A stretch of DNA of 29,710 nt from a virus, in the IMG/VR virus record IMGVR_UViG_3300013113_000124, positions 1 to 29,710 of that record; one strand, given 5' to 3'. Of the stretch, positions 7,171-15,894 are shown piece by piece. Position 1 is the first letter of the stretch. Each line of letters begins with the position of its first letter. A program made the position numbers and the translations under genes. A model generated the notes under the pieces. The model was not told where the DNA came from. It searched no databases and was given only the letters and a program-made list of their open reading frames with translations.

Positions 7171-9084
7171 TTAACTTAATTCGCTTAATCCTTCTATACT
7201 CTTTATTGTATCCTGTGATTTAGTAATTTCTGATTCTGTAACATATGCTCTAATTGGTATGTTAGCACCAAATCTTTCAGCACCTGCAGTTACCCCTTGA
7301 AAATCAACATCAGTATTAACCTCTGGTGACGGAGCACTAGCAGTAGCACCTGCACCACCAGCATCAACATCTGGGGCTGGAGCTTTAAGTAATTTAGAAG
7401 CCTTAGCTATATTACCAGCAATTCTAATAGCACCTGCAGCAAACTGTGCAATACCAGCAGCACCAAATGTAGCACCATTTAACGGGTTAGCTTCAGATGA
7501 TTTAGTTAACGATGAAATAGCTTGTGCTGTATCAATACCTATTTGAGTTAATGCTGCAGCTTTTTGTATTATTTGAGCTTCCTTAGAACCTTCTTTAGCT
7601 ACATCTAAAGCTAATTGGAATCCACCATCTATAATAGCAGCTTTATTATCTTGATAAGTCTTCTCTATTTCCTCTTTTTGTTTAGTTAACTTCTTTTCGT
7701 CGTCTATTTCTTTCTTACGTTTTTCTTCAGCTGCCGCAGCATCTGCCTCTTCTTGCTCTCTTCTAGCATCTCTTCTTGCCGCTTCAGCTTCAAGTCTAGC
7801 TACCTCTAATGCATTTTCTTGGTCTAAGAATATTTGATTCTCTTGAAGTCCTAATTCTTTTAACTTCTCAAGTTTCATTTGTTCAGCCCTAATCTTAGCC
7901 TCAGCTAACTTAACAGCACTTTCTTCTAATATACTATCCTTATTTAATTGATTCTCAATTAATGCAGCTTCTTTATCAAATTGTTCTTTACGTAAATTTA
8001 CGTCATTAGTAATTTGTTCTGCTCTAATACCAGCATTCTCATTACGTAATTCAGCTAATTCAATCTCCTTTTCAGTGATAGCATCTAATATTTCAGTACC
8101 CTCACCTTCTAATGCTGCTCTATCTTTTAATAATTGTAATTCTTTTTGTGCTAAAGATACTGCTTGATTAACACGATTAGCTTCGATTTTACCTAACTTC
8201 TCGTTAGCAGCTATCCTTTCCTCTAATGATTTAGATTCATCATCTCTAATAACCTTTAAACTCTCTAATTGAGCTAATGATTTAGCGTTCTGTACTTCTT
8301 GTTCTCTTCTAGCTTTTGTTAATTCTTGTTCTCTACGAGTTAATTCAGCTAAAGCATCACCCATTCTATCAGCTTCTTCTACAACTTCTACTATAGCTTC
8401 ACCTATTGATACAGCAGTATCTATTATTTCATTACCAGCTTTCTTAAATACCTCTACATTTTCATCTAATTTAGCATTTACTTCATCTAATCTCTCAGTT
8501 AATTTAGCTGCTTCATCAGCATCACCAGTCCATTCATTCCAAGCTATACGAACTTTTAATATACCCTTTTCAATACCAAGTATAAGACTACTCCATACTG
8601 CCATATAAGGGTCGAATACGGTTGTTTTAAGAAAGTCAAACCCAGCTTCTATACTAGAAACAACATTATCCCAAGCTTCACCTGGTTTTTCTATAGCAAA
8701 TAATATAGCATCAAATACAGCAAAGAAAGCTTTTTGTAATGGTAATAATAAACCTTTAAGATAAGCAAAACCTTGACCCATCTTATTTGATGCTTCTTCA
8801 TTATTAGCAAACATTTCACTTAATGCTTTTACAGCTACTACAACAGCAGCAATAACAGCACCAATTGGATTAGCTATTACAGCTTTAAACCCTTGTAATA
8901 AACCACCAACACCTTGTTTAGCTGCACCAAACGCACCTTTTAATCCTCCAGTATTCTTATTTAAATTACCAGTAGCTTCAGCGGCTTCATTAGCACTATC
9001 AGCTACACCATCAAATGCACCCTCTACTTCATTGGCACCATCTACTTTATATTTTACGTCTACTTGAACTTTCTTCTTAGCCAT
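7171..9084 (-). CDS. Tail tape measure protein
   Basis: A 637-residue protein that sets tail length and helps DNA enter the cell. It begins with a Lys-rich segment and Ala/Gly-rich helices, has one hydrophobic segment (about residues 68-88, with AVIAAVVVAVKAL) that may insert in the host membrane, then a long charged coiled coil (about 240-480, rich in Glu, Lys, Arg and Ala). The C-terminal part is Ala/Gly-rich and amphipathic (about 500-590, with AALTQIGIDTAQAISSL). At about 0.15 nm per residue it predicts a tail near 95 nm. It is short for a tape measure and has no visible lysozyme or peptidase domain. It starts in a TATAATATG context. Confidence 0.85.
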   Translation of the reverse strand: MAKKKVQVDVKYKVDGANEVEGAFDGVADSANEAAEATGNLNKNTGGLKGAFGAAKQGVGGLLQGFKAVIANPIGAVIAAVVVAVKALSEMFANNEEASNKMGQGFAYLKGLLLPLQKAFFAVFDAILFAIEKPGEAWDNVVSSIEAGFDFLKTTVFDPYMAVWSSLILGIEKGILKVRIAWNEWTGDADEAAKLTERLDEVNAKLDENVEVFKKAGNEIIDTAVSIGEAIVEVVEEADRMGDALAELTRREQELTKARREQEVQNAKSLAQLESLKVIRDDESKSLEERIAANEKLGKIEANRVNQAVSLAQKELQLLKDRAALEGEGTEILDAITEKEIELAELRNENAGIRAEQITNDVNLRKEQFDKEAALIENQLNKDSILEESAVKLAEAKIRAEQMKLEKLKELGLQENQIFLDQENALEVARLEAEAARRDARREQEEADAAAAEEKRKKEIDDEKKLTKQKEEIEKTYQDNKAAIIDGGFQLALDVAKEGSKEAQIIQKAAALTQIGIDTAQAISSLTKSSEANPLNGATFGAAGIAQFAAGAIRIAGNIAKASKLLKAPAPDVDAGGAGATASAPSPEVNTDVDFQGVTAGAERFGANIPIRAYVTESEITKSQDTIKSIEGLSELS

Positions 9085-9105
9085 ATTATATTAATATGTT
9101 ATTTC

Positions 9106-9570
9106 TTATAATGTTTTTAATGTTAAATAAAGGTCTTCAATTTCAACTGAGTTAATTTTATACTCACCTTTATTAATTTTCTTTAATTTGAAATATGGTC
9201 TAACTAACTTTATAACATAATATCTTCTATATGCTTTAAATTTAGAATACCCTGTTAATAACATTAATTCTCTATAGATTACATCAACCTTATCATTAAC
9301 GTAACCTAATCTATAACAATAATCGTGTATGAAATTATCTAATCTAGGTTCTCTACTATCTTTAACTGCAGTGGCACCATCGTAACCTTTAGTTTCCCAA
9401 AACCTACTATTCCAAGCTATCTTAAATAAATTAAATGCTTCTATTGGTAACTTATTTACTTGCATTTCTCTAATAAAAGATTCTAGTATCCATTCTTCAT
9501 TAAAGTGTGGATACCTTTTAAATGAACATAGTCCATACTTTACATTAAAACCGTCGTATATCTTAACCAT
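9106..9570 (-). CDS. DUF1353-like protein upstream of the tape measure
   Basis: A 154-residue basic protein. The middle part resembles DUF1353, a family often found in tail regions of phages: an IHDYCYRLG motif (His82-Asp83), a KVDVIYRELMLLTG helix with Asp96, and a following aromatic, basic helix (KAYRRYYVIKLV). The family is of unknown function; the conserved His-Asp and Asp look like possible metal ligands. The first 60 residues (with HFNEEWILESFIREMQ) are not recognised. The gene sits where tail assembly chaperones usually lie, just before the tape measure, but I see no frameshift signal. Its start codon lies only 3 nt after the T-tract of a terminator, so expression may be unusual. Confidence 0.55.
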   Translation of the reverse strand: MVKIYDGFNVKYGLCSFKRYPHFNEEWILESFIREMQVNKLPIEAFNLFKIAWNSRFWETKGYDGATAVKDSREPRLDNFIHDYCYRLGYVNDKVDVIYRELMLLTGYSKFKAYRRYYVIKLVRPYFKLKKINKGEYKINSVEIEDLYLTLKTL

Positions 9571-9573
9571 ATC

Positions 9574-9596
9574 AAAAAAAGGGGCATTTAAGCCCC
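9574..9596 (-). terminator. Intrinsic terminator ahead of the tape measure group
   Basis: The 5-bp stem GGGGC/GCCCC (9581-9585 with 9592-9596) with a 6-nt AT loop is followed on the minus strand by seven Ts (9574-9580). It follows the stop at 9621 by 24 bp. The ATG of the next gene (9570) begins 3 nt past the T-tract. It separates the tail-fibre block from the tape measure and head block. Confidence 0.8.
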
Positions 9597-9620
9597 ATAT
9601 AAAACGTTATTTATATTATT

Positions 9621-10115
9621 TTACAATGCATCTATTGCACCATCTCCATTTGCGTGATAACCTCTATGGTTCTTAATGTCACCAAATATTGAAGGAATTA
9701 ATAATGAAGCAAATGCTTGGAAGTTTCTAGTATAATCATCTAATCTTTTAACTGGTTTAGACTCAATAGTAGTTACTTCTTCACCCGTTTCTTCATCAAT
9801 AGATACAACTTCTACATCTTCATACATAGTGTTACCTTGTTCATCTACTTTATATACTGGGTATCCATCTAAATCTGAAAATACTTTACCGTCAGCAATA
9901 GAATACTCAAAATAAGGCTTGGTTACACTTGGTATTAAATCAAAAGTATCTTCATCTACCTTTAATAATACATAGTATTGTACCTTAATATTATTATTGT
10001 CATCATATTTAAATGACTTGATATATACGTATTCATCTAATCCGTATATCTGTCCTCCAGTAGCACTTAATGCTTCTGGTTTTAATTTTCCTAAATTTAA
10101 TTTCGTTTGATTCAT
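9621..10115 (-). CDS. Acidic protein of unknown function in the tail region
   Basis: A 164-residue protein with many Asp and Glu residues and a beta-rich look (EYVYIKSFKYDDNNNIKVQ, YYVLLKVDEDTFDLIPS). A conspicuous acidic insert (EDVEVVSIDEETGEEVTTIE) lies around residues 110-130, and the C-terminus ends in a His/Gly segment (IKNHRGYHANGDGAIDAL). No domain is recognised and there is no signal peptide. It is the last gene before a strong terminator and lies two genes before the tape measure, which is the usual place of a tail assembly chaperone. That role is possible but unsupported by sequence motifs. It could equally be a minor virion protein of the preceding fibre block. Confidence 0.55.
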   Translation of the reverse strand: MNQTKLNLGKLKPEALSATGGQIYGLDEYVYIKSFKYDDNNNIKVQYYVLLKVDEDTFDLIPSVTKPYFEYSIADGKVFSDLDGYPVYKVDEQGNTMYEDVEVVSIDEETGEEVTTIESKPVKRLDDYTRNFQAFASLLIPSIFGDIKNHRGYHANGDGAIDAL

Positions 10116-10128
10116 ATCTTAATTTTTT

Positions 10129-10794
10129 TTACATTAACATTAAAAAGTCTCCCCCAGTAGTATCGGGAGTAGTACTTAATCCTAAAATCTCAACCCTATC
10201 ATTAGTTACACTCCCAAAAGTTGAAGTTGTTCTAATATTATATGTTCCAGCAGCAAAACCAGCTGCAGCTGATACCGCACCAGTTCCAACTTGTCTGTTA
10301 GTATTATGAGTAGTAAAACTTCTATTACTTCCCTGTGGAATTTGGATTGTCAAAATAGCGTTTATAGAACAAGCTGTTGCCATAACTCTACTGTCCTCAG
10401 ATACAGTTATAGTTTTAGTATTTGGAGTTGACGAACCATTCGATGTACCGAAGTTTCCTATCCCTGCACTACCAGTAAAGTATCTTGCACCGATTGAAAT
10501 CGGGTTCCATTGGTTACCAGTAAAGTTAATTCGTAAGGCATTATTACCAGTATTAGGGTTTAGAATATAAAAGAAAGCCATACGCTGACTCAATCCACTT
10601 CTGTTTCTAATATACAACTGAGTCATTGGAACTCCATCATATGTACAACCTGCAAAATTAACAGTATTAGCCATTGTTAATTGAACAACTAACAACCTAT
10701 CACTACCAGCAGCAACATTAAAGTTAAACTGATAAAAGTTATTACCTGGTGTAGGGTTTAACCCTGCATAATTTACATTTACTGGTGCTGCCAT
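10129..10794 (-). CDS. Putative beta-sandwich virion surface protein
   Basis: A 221-residue protein rich in Asn, Thr, Gly and Ser, with alternating beta strands and no charged helices. It looks like a lectin- or sandwich-type domain. The pattern DRLLVVQLTMAN, then FAGCTYDGVPMTQL, then FYILNPNTGNNALRINFTG is one I associate with secreted or surface beta-sandwich domains, in which a strand is followed by a YDG(V)PMT-type turn. It lies in the block of tail-tip accessory genes and may bind host glycans. There is no tail-attachment module like the one on the neighbouring three genes. The start lies in a TATAATATG context and the stop is 13 bp before the next start. Confidence 0.5.
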   Translation of the reverse strand: MAAPVNVNYAGLNPTPGNNFYQFNFNVAAGSDRLLVVQLTMANTVNFAGCTYDGVPMTQLYIRNRSGLSQRMAFFYILNPNTGNNALRINFTGNQWNPISIGARYFTGSAGIGNFGTSNGSSTPNTKTITVSEDSRVMATACSINAILTIQIPQGSNRSFTTHNTNRQVGTGAVSAAAGFAAGTYNIRTTSTFGSVTNDRVEILGLSTTPDTTGGDFLMLM

Positions 10795-10795
10795 A

Positions 10796-11077
10796 TTATA
10801 ATTGGTTTATATCAGTTATCTGAATTAATCCAGAGTCAGTTATATCTTCAATTTGAAACCTAGCTTCATATGTAAATGAAGTACTAGAAAAGAATGTACT
10901 AACACTAACCTCCCCTAATTCTAATTTATTTCTATTAGTAGCTAAAAAAGCCCCTAAACTAACATCATAGTCATTATTAATTTGATTCATTATACTATTA
11001 TCAGTTGTATAACCAACGTCAGTATGTTTAAGGTTATCTGTACCCTCTAACTCTATTTTAGTTATTATTATAACCAT
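10796..11077 (-). CDS. Small protein of unknown function in the tail-tip block
   Basis: A 93-residue protein with a beta-strand-rich pattern (MVIIITKIELEGTDNL at the start; STFFSSTSFTYEARFQIED near the end) and no recognised motif. It is tightly placed between the putative fibre gene and the beta-sandwich gene, with its stop 1 bp before the next ATG. This spacing and its composition suggest a small virion accessory or fibre-assembly protein, but there is no direct evidence. Confidence 0.5.
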   Translation of the reverse strand: MVIIITKIELEGTDNLKHTDVGYTTDNSIMNQINNDYDVSLGAFLATNRNKLELGEVSVSTFFSSTSFTYEARFQIEDITDSGLIQITDINQL

Positions 11078-11088
11078 AATTTATTATT

Positions 11089-12240
11089 TTAAACTTCTTC
11101 TTTAACAGCAACAACATCCCACTTAGAATCATTACTATTATAAATGCAACCAACATAAATCTTTTTATTTGGTGTTGTTGTAGTTGGTAATGTAACACCT
11201 ATTACTTCATATATTGTGTTCCAAGTTAATGTGTGACCAGTTCCATTATCCTCTATACGAATAATTAACTTTTGTCCTTGTACTGGAGTACCACTTGGTG
11301 CAGCAATAGTCATATTTGTAGCTAAAGCTGTTACAACTACTTGGTCATCTTCATCCGCATTTGGAGTTAATGTTGCCGTTGATGTAGTTTCTTGAACTGA
11401 TGGATTTAAAATAGTTGACTTATCAACCTCTTGAGGAATACCATTAGCATCTCCTACCCAAATATTATCTGTTGATAAGTTAGGTAACCCTGCTGTTCTC
11501 GCTGTATTAAATACAAATATCTGCCCTCCTGTTGCATCAACTTTTAAAACCTTAGCAATCCTTTGAATTAATGAACCACTACCTGTAGGTCTAACCTTTG
11601 TAAGTCCTCCCGTAGTAGTAGACATATATAAAGCATCATTAACAGCCCAAGTTTCTCCGTTAGGGTTTAATGTAGTAACAGCAGATGTTGTATTTACACC
11701 TTCTAATTTACCAAAAGTTATGATATTTTTAGGGTCAGTACTATTAAAAGGCTCTGACGTAAATCCAATTACTGGCATAGTTGTAGAACTATTAGCATTT
11801 GCTACTTCTACTGTATGAACATCAGAATCAAATCCTACTAAATATACTGGTAATCCTTTTGCGATTGTACCAGCACTATCTTTTTTACCGCTAATTGAAA
11901 TTATTGAAGGTTCTTTATTAAGTTCAAGTTGTAAACTTATTGCATTTCTATCTGAAGTCCAAGTTCCAGATACATATACGTATATTCCTTGAGGATAATA
12001 AGTACCACCTACAGTAGCTGGTAACCAAGAAGTACCTTCAGAATTAGCTACATAAGCTAAATCGCCTTCACCCATACCAGTTACAGTACCTAAATCAGTA
12101 TAATTATCCGCAGTATATAGAAATGGTTGGGCACTACCTCCGCCTCCAGTTCCACCACTAAATACTACACCAATATTACCATCGGCATCAATATTTACGT
12201 TCTTAAAAAAATCGTATTGGTTATTTATGTTTGTACTCAT
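11089..12240 (-). CDS. Putative tail fibre with shared attachment module
   Basis: A 383-residue protein predicted to be a tail fibre or tail-tip protein. Residues 5-27 carry a module (YDFFKNVNIDADGNIGVV) shared with the next two upstream genes, followed by a Gly-rich linker (SGGTGGGGS). The middle (about 80-260) resembles a fibre domain found in many marine and Bacteroidota phages: KKDSAGTIAKGLPVYLVG, then IGFTSEPF, WAVNDALYMSTTTGGLT, and a GGQIFVFNTAR strand. A C-terminal beta domain (from about residue 290) contains GQKLIIRIEDNGTGHTLTW. Receptor binding is plausible but inferred. It is encoded immediately after the 59-residue gene with the same module, 1 bp apart. Confidence 0.65.
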   Translation of the reverse strand: MSTNINNQYDFFKNVNIDADGNIGVVFSGGTGGGGSAQPFLYTADNYTDLGTVTGMGEGDLAYVANSEGTSWLPATVGGTYYPQGIYVYVSGTWTSDRNAISLQLELNKEPSIISISGKKDSAGTIAKGLPVYLVGFDSDVHTVEVANANSSTTMPVIGFTSEPFNSTDPKNIITFGKLEGVNTTSAVTTLNPNGETWAVNDALYMSTTTGGLTKVRPTGSGSLIQRIAKVLKVDATGGQIFVFNTARTAGLPNLSTDNIWVGDANGIPQEVDKSTILNPSVQETTSTATLTPNADEDDQVVVTALATNMTIAAPSGTPVQGQKLIIRIEDNGTGHTLTWNTIYEVIGVTLPTTTTPNKKIYVGCIYNSNDSKWDVVAVKEEV

Positions 12241-12241
12241 A

Positions 12242-12421
12242 TTACGCTTTATATATTTTTAAATATCCTTCTGGGGTAAGACTTAATTTTTGAAAAGTAT
12301 TATGTTGATTAACTCCTTTTTCAACAGGATTAACTTTACCCTCAAGTAATACAATTATATTTCCATTCTCATCTAAGACTATCTCTTGAAAAAATCTCTT
12401 TGCATTAGTTATACTTGCCAT
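12242..12421 (-). CDS. Small tail-tip protein carrying the shared attachment module
   Basis: A 59-residue gene read from the gap between two fibre genes. Its N-terminus (KRFFQEIVLDENGNIIVLL) matches the module at the start of the flanking 129- and 383-residue proteins (FFKN.N.D..GNIGVV), which makes it very likely a real gene rather than a chance frame. The rest (VEKGVNQHNTFQKLSLTPEG) is short and has no recognised domain. It ends with TAA 1 bp before the start of the 383-residue gene. It may be a stub that occupies or caps an attachment site, or the remnant of a fibre that lost its C-terminal domain. Confidence 0.75.
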   Translation of the reverse strand: MASITNAKRFFQEIVLDENGNIIVLLEGKVNPVEKGVNQHNTFQKLSLTPEGYLKIYKA

Positions 12422-12454
12422 AAAATAATAATATTAATTAAATGTTATTGTTCA

Positions 12455-12844
12455 TTAATCTGGTTTATACCAAAAGGTAACAAACCCTCTGTTTATGGTT
12501 GCATCATCATAATTAACATTTTGAAAGTTTCCACTTGGAATCCTAACAAGTATTATAGTAGCTGAATTACTTCCATTAATCATTCCAGAATTGTTTATAT
12601 TCGTTAAAGCATTTTCGCCATCATCTATTATTTCGGCTTCTACTTGTCTAATAGTTTTCCACTCAGTAGCTGATAAACCGTGACTAATAAATATTGTACC
12701 ACTACCTGGGTCATTCATATTCCAAGAACCTATTTCTATTTCTTTAAACTCCCATATAGTATCTGCACTTAATACTACGCCAATATTTCCATTTTCATCT
12801 AAGTTTATATTCTTAAAGAAATCTTTTTGATTATTTACACTCAT
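12455..12844 (-). CDS. Small tail-tip protein with shared attachment module
   Basis: A 129-residue protein whose first 25 residues (NNQKDFFKNINLDENGNIGV) match the N-terminal module of the two genes downstream. The remainder is a different, beta-rich domain (TIFISHGLSATEWKTIRQ; SATIILVRIPSGNF; GFVTFWYKPD). The shared N-terminus and variable body suggest a common adaptor used to mount several small proteins on the tail tip. The function of the body is unknown. It follows the large tail-tip protein by 30 bp. Confidence 0.68.
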   Translation of the reverse strand: MSVNNQKDFFKNINLDENGNIGVVLSADTIWEFKEIEIGSWNMNDPGSGTIFISHGLSATEWKTIRQVEAEIIDDGENALTNINNSGMINGSNSATIILVRIPSGNFQNVNYDDATINRGFVTFWYKPD

Positions 12845-12874
12845 AATTTATTTATTTTTTATATAATATTTTTT

Positions 12875-15800
12875 TTAATCTGGTATATAAGTTATTCTAA
12901 TTCTAACACTCGCTGCATTATATAACGCACTAGTCACATAATCGGATGTTGCATTAAAGTTAATTTGTACATCTGTAGTGTTAATCAAATAATGACCTCC
13001 AATATCTGTAAATGTACCAAAAGAATGATAATTTAACTCTTTCCAAATTGCCCCAGTATTATCTGCGATTAATATACATACATCTAATATGTTAGAAACC
13101 TCTTGAGTGGTTAAAGTATGTGTATAGTTTAATTGACTACCTAATAAGGTATTTATATTGACTGGAGCTAATAGTACATTCAATATCTTTTCCGCACCTT
13201 CACCTCCAACTTGTGTTGAACCGTCTGGATTAATAGTTAATCCATTAATAATACTTGTATTACTTTCAGTTACTTCTTGCTCATCACCAATTACTGTAAC
13301 ATTAACTAATCCTGGTGATACTACATTACCATTACCTTGAACATTAATATTACTAGAACCACCACCTACGTTGTTATCATTACCAGTTACAGTACCAGAA
13401 ACATTTTCACCAACGTAGTTATTTTCACCTAATACCATAACATCTTTAGAAAATACAGTATTAGTTACACTACTCTTAAATGGACCACTTCTCATTCCAT
13501 CAGTAGGACTAATTAAACCAGTAATTAAATCAGTACCTATAGCTGTAAATAAACCGTCATCTGTAATACCAGTAATTGCTGTTACAGTTGGTGTAAAGTC
13601 ACTACCCTTATCAATCTTAAGTAACTCAACCTTTGTTAAACCTTCTTCTAATGGCTTGTAATCGATTATCTTATTAATTACATAGTAAGAGTCCTTTACA
13701 AAAATACGAGGGCTTAAATTGTCCTTAATTTTGTTTATATCAGTTTCTGTTAATCTAAAATAAGATGTAACTAATCTACCAGTTGATATCTGATTAATAT
13801 AATTCCTCCAATATCTATTAAATAAGTTATTATTAGTTAAATCATTTAATAATACACCATAAGCTTCATAGGTTACTTGTCCAAAGTGAGTATCTCCAGT
13901 TGGATTATATGGGTCATCCCAGTGTCCAGCATATGGATAATCTGCATAAGTAACACTAGTACCAGACCAATCTATCGTAAATTTATCTTCCAATAAAACA
14001 CCGTCACCATCTTTAACTGGTACTTTACCACCATAATAAGTGACAACTGGATTACGTTTACCTACAGCACTATTTACCGCTGGTACAACAACTCCATTCT
14101 TAGCTCTATATACCAATGGTGCACTTGAAAACATACTTTCAATTTTCTTAGTGCCCTTAACAAAATCATTATCAAACGTTATTTTCTTTTGTCCATATAT
14201 ATCACCAGTATTTCTAGTATAAACTTCATTCCATTTTTGATTATCTGCAGCTACAGCTGAGTTATCTGGCTTATATGTAAATAATATTTCCTTATTCTGT
14301 AGCTCAGTTAAGAAACTAATTTGGTCTTCACTAGAATAATCTTTCTTTTGTGTCCAATCTAATACATCAGTATTCGAATAAAATTGGTCTCTAGTCTCTA
14401 ATATAAGCGTTCTAATCTTACTTGGATTAGGTCTTATATATAGATTATATCTTTTTATAATATCTCCTATAAAATCTCTTTGTTTAATAGATTTTGGTAT
14501 AAATAAATTTAAATCGATATCATCACCATACTCAATATTTTGTATTAATGAAGTCTTATTGAAGAATACTGAATCAATACCACTATCCATAACTTTATTA
14601 GCTATAAAATCAATAGTAACTGGTTCAATAGTACTTGCACCTGGTAATGAATACCAAGCAAATGGTACAACAGAGTCTAATGCATATTTAACAAATACTC
14701 GTCTACCAGGTTCAACCTTAGCAGTTATATTAAATGTTAAATCATTATCTAATGTTTGTGTACCAACAACCGTAACAAATTCACCTACCTCTCCTAATTC
14801 TAGTGAACTACTAGCAATTACGGTACCATCATCATAAAGTAGATAAGCTTTAACGTTAACTGGTAAACTTAAAACTTGTGTTCTAGGTTCACCAGGTGCT
14901 TTCTTATAAAGTTCACAAAGATTAGATGCTGTATAATTAACAGTAAATTTTTGTTTTAAAGTAAACGTATATATACTAGTCTTTGATGATATGAAAGTAG
15001 ATGCTGGGTCACCACCAACTGTATCATTAGGAACATAATTACCAGTATTATCAAAAATAACCTCGTCGTAATCAAATGCCTTAGTAGTGTCGAAATCGTT
15101 AACAAGCGTTTTAAGCTCGTTTTTAGTTCCAGATGCAATAGTTACTGAAGAGCCTGTAAAAGACGCTCTAAACTCTCTAGAAATAGCTTCAGATTTACTT
15201 ACCTCTGGTTCATTACCATCCCAAAGAATTAATTCATTAGGAAAGTATTCATCATTATCCATAAAATCACCTTCTAAAGTATAGCCAGCTTCACTAGCTA
15301 TCTGATTTAATATACCTTTAGAATATAATGCTGGCTTGAAATCACTTACTTTATAACCTCTATCAACTTTATCTAATGTAGGATATTGATATATATCATT
15401 AAATGTATTAGCAGTCCACGCATTTTCTATAGTAGTCTTATCATATGTATGTGTATATGCTGATAATTCTAAATCAGTTAGTTCTTTATCACCTAATTGT
15501 TGGAAGAAATCAATACTTGAATCGAATAATATTATATTATATTGAATTAAGTTACCTTCTAAATCGGTATTATTTAATTTCTTAACACTTTTAAGTTGTA
15601 AATAACCTTCAATTAAAGGACTTGAATCTTGTAATAATACAGCATCAACCCTTAAATTAGGGTCATACTTATCGAACGTAGTTTTAATATCAAATAGATG
15701 TCCGAATATTTCATTATTATTCTTAGTACCAGGTACAGTAAATGTCTTTGAGAAGTTACCATTCTTCTTTTCGATGTTTCTAACGTCATCAATTGAGTAA

Positions 15801-15892
15801 TTCATATTGATACCTACATTACTATCTTCTAAGTCGATATAATGCTTCTCACCACTTTGGTCTGTTACTAATAATTCTACCTTACTTACCAT
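12875..15892 (-). CDS. Large tail-tip/baseplate-like protein with beta-roll segment
   Basis: A 1005-residue structural protein. The N-terminus (KVELLVTDQSGEKHYIDLED, then NFSKTFTVPGTKNN) is characteristic of large tail-tip proteins I know from flavobacterial phages. In those phages it follows the 500-residue tail protein, as here, and the two probably form the tail tip or hub. The middle has beta-rich domains and a segment (about 540-620) with many Lys and aromatic residues. Residues of about 815-875 form a glycine/asparagine-rich stretch (LGENNYVGENVSGTVTG, NDNNVGGG, NVQGNGNVV) that looks like a YadA-type trimeric beta-roll. The C-terminal part from about 905 may be a head or chaperone domain. 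Exact role is inferred. Confidence 0.7.
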   Translation of the reverse strand: MVSKVELLVTDQSGEKHYIDLEDSNVGINMNYSIDDVRNIEKKNGNFSKTFTVPGTKNNNEIFGHLFDIKTTFDKYDPNLRVDAVLLQDSSPLIEGYLQLKSVKKLNNTDLEGNLIQYNIILFDSSIDFFQQLGDKELTDLELSAYTHTYDKTTIENAWTANTFNDIYQYPTLDKVDRGYKVSDFKPALYSKGILNQIASEAGYTLEGDFMDNDEYFPNELILWDGNEPEVSKSEAISREFRASFTGSSVTIASGTKNELKTLVNDFDTTKAFDYDEVIFDNTGNYVPNDTVGGDPASTFISSKTSIYTFTLKQKFTVNYTASNLCELYKKAPGEPRTQVLSLPVNVKAYLLYDDGTVIASSSLELGEVGEFVTVVGTQTLDNDLTFNITAKVEPGRRVFVKYALDSVVPFAWYSLPGASTIEPVTIDFIANKVMDSGIDSVFFNKTSLIQNIEYGDDIDLNLFIPKSIKQRDFIGDIIKRYNLYIRPNPSKIRTLILETRDQFYSNTDVLDWTQKKDYSSEDQISFLTELQNKEILFTYKPDNSAVAADNQKWNEVYTRNTGDIYGQKKITFDNDFVKGTKKIESMFSSAPLVYRAKNGVVVPAVNSAVGKRNPVVTYYGGKVPVKDGDGVLLEDKFTIDWSGTSVTYADYPYAGHWDDPYNPTGDTHFGQVTYEAYGVLLNDLTNNNLFNRYWRNYINQISTGRLVTSYFRLTETDINKIKDNLSPRIFVKDSYYVINKIIDYKPLEEGLTKVELLKIDKGSDFTPTVTAITGITDDGLFTAIGTDLITGLISPTDGMRSGPFKSSVTNTVFSKDVMVLGENNYVGENVSGTVTGNDNNVGGGSSNINVQGNGNVVSPGLVNVTVIGDEQEVTESNTSIINGLTINPDGSTQVGGEGAEKILNVLLAPVNINTLLGSQLNYTHTLTTQEVSNILDVCILIADNTGAIWKELNYHSFGTFTDIGGHYLINTTDVQINFNATSDYVTSALYNAASVRIRITYIPD

Positions 15893-15894
15893 AT

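Noticed and set aside
14559-14837. 92-codon plus-strand open frame opposite the large tail-tip gene
   Set aside because: Antisense to a clear gene with no independent support; composition mirrors the opposite strand.
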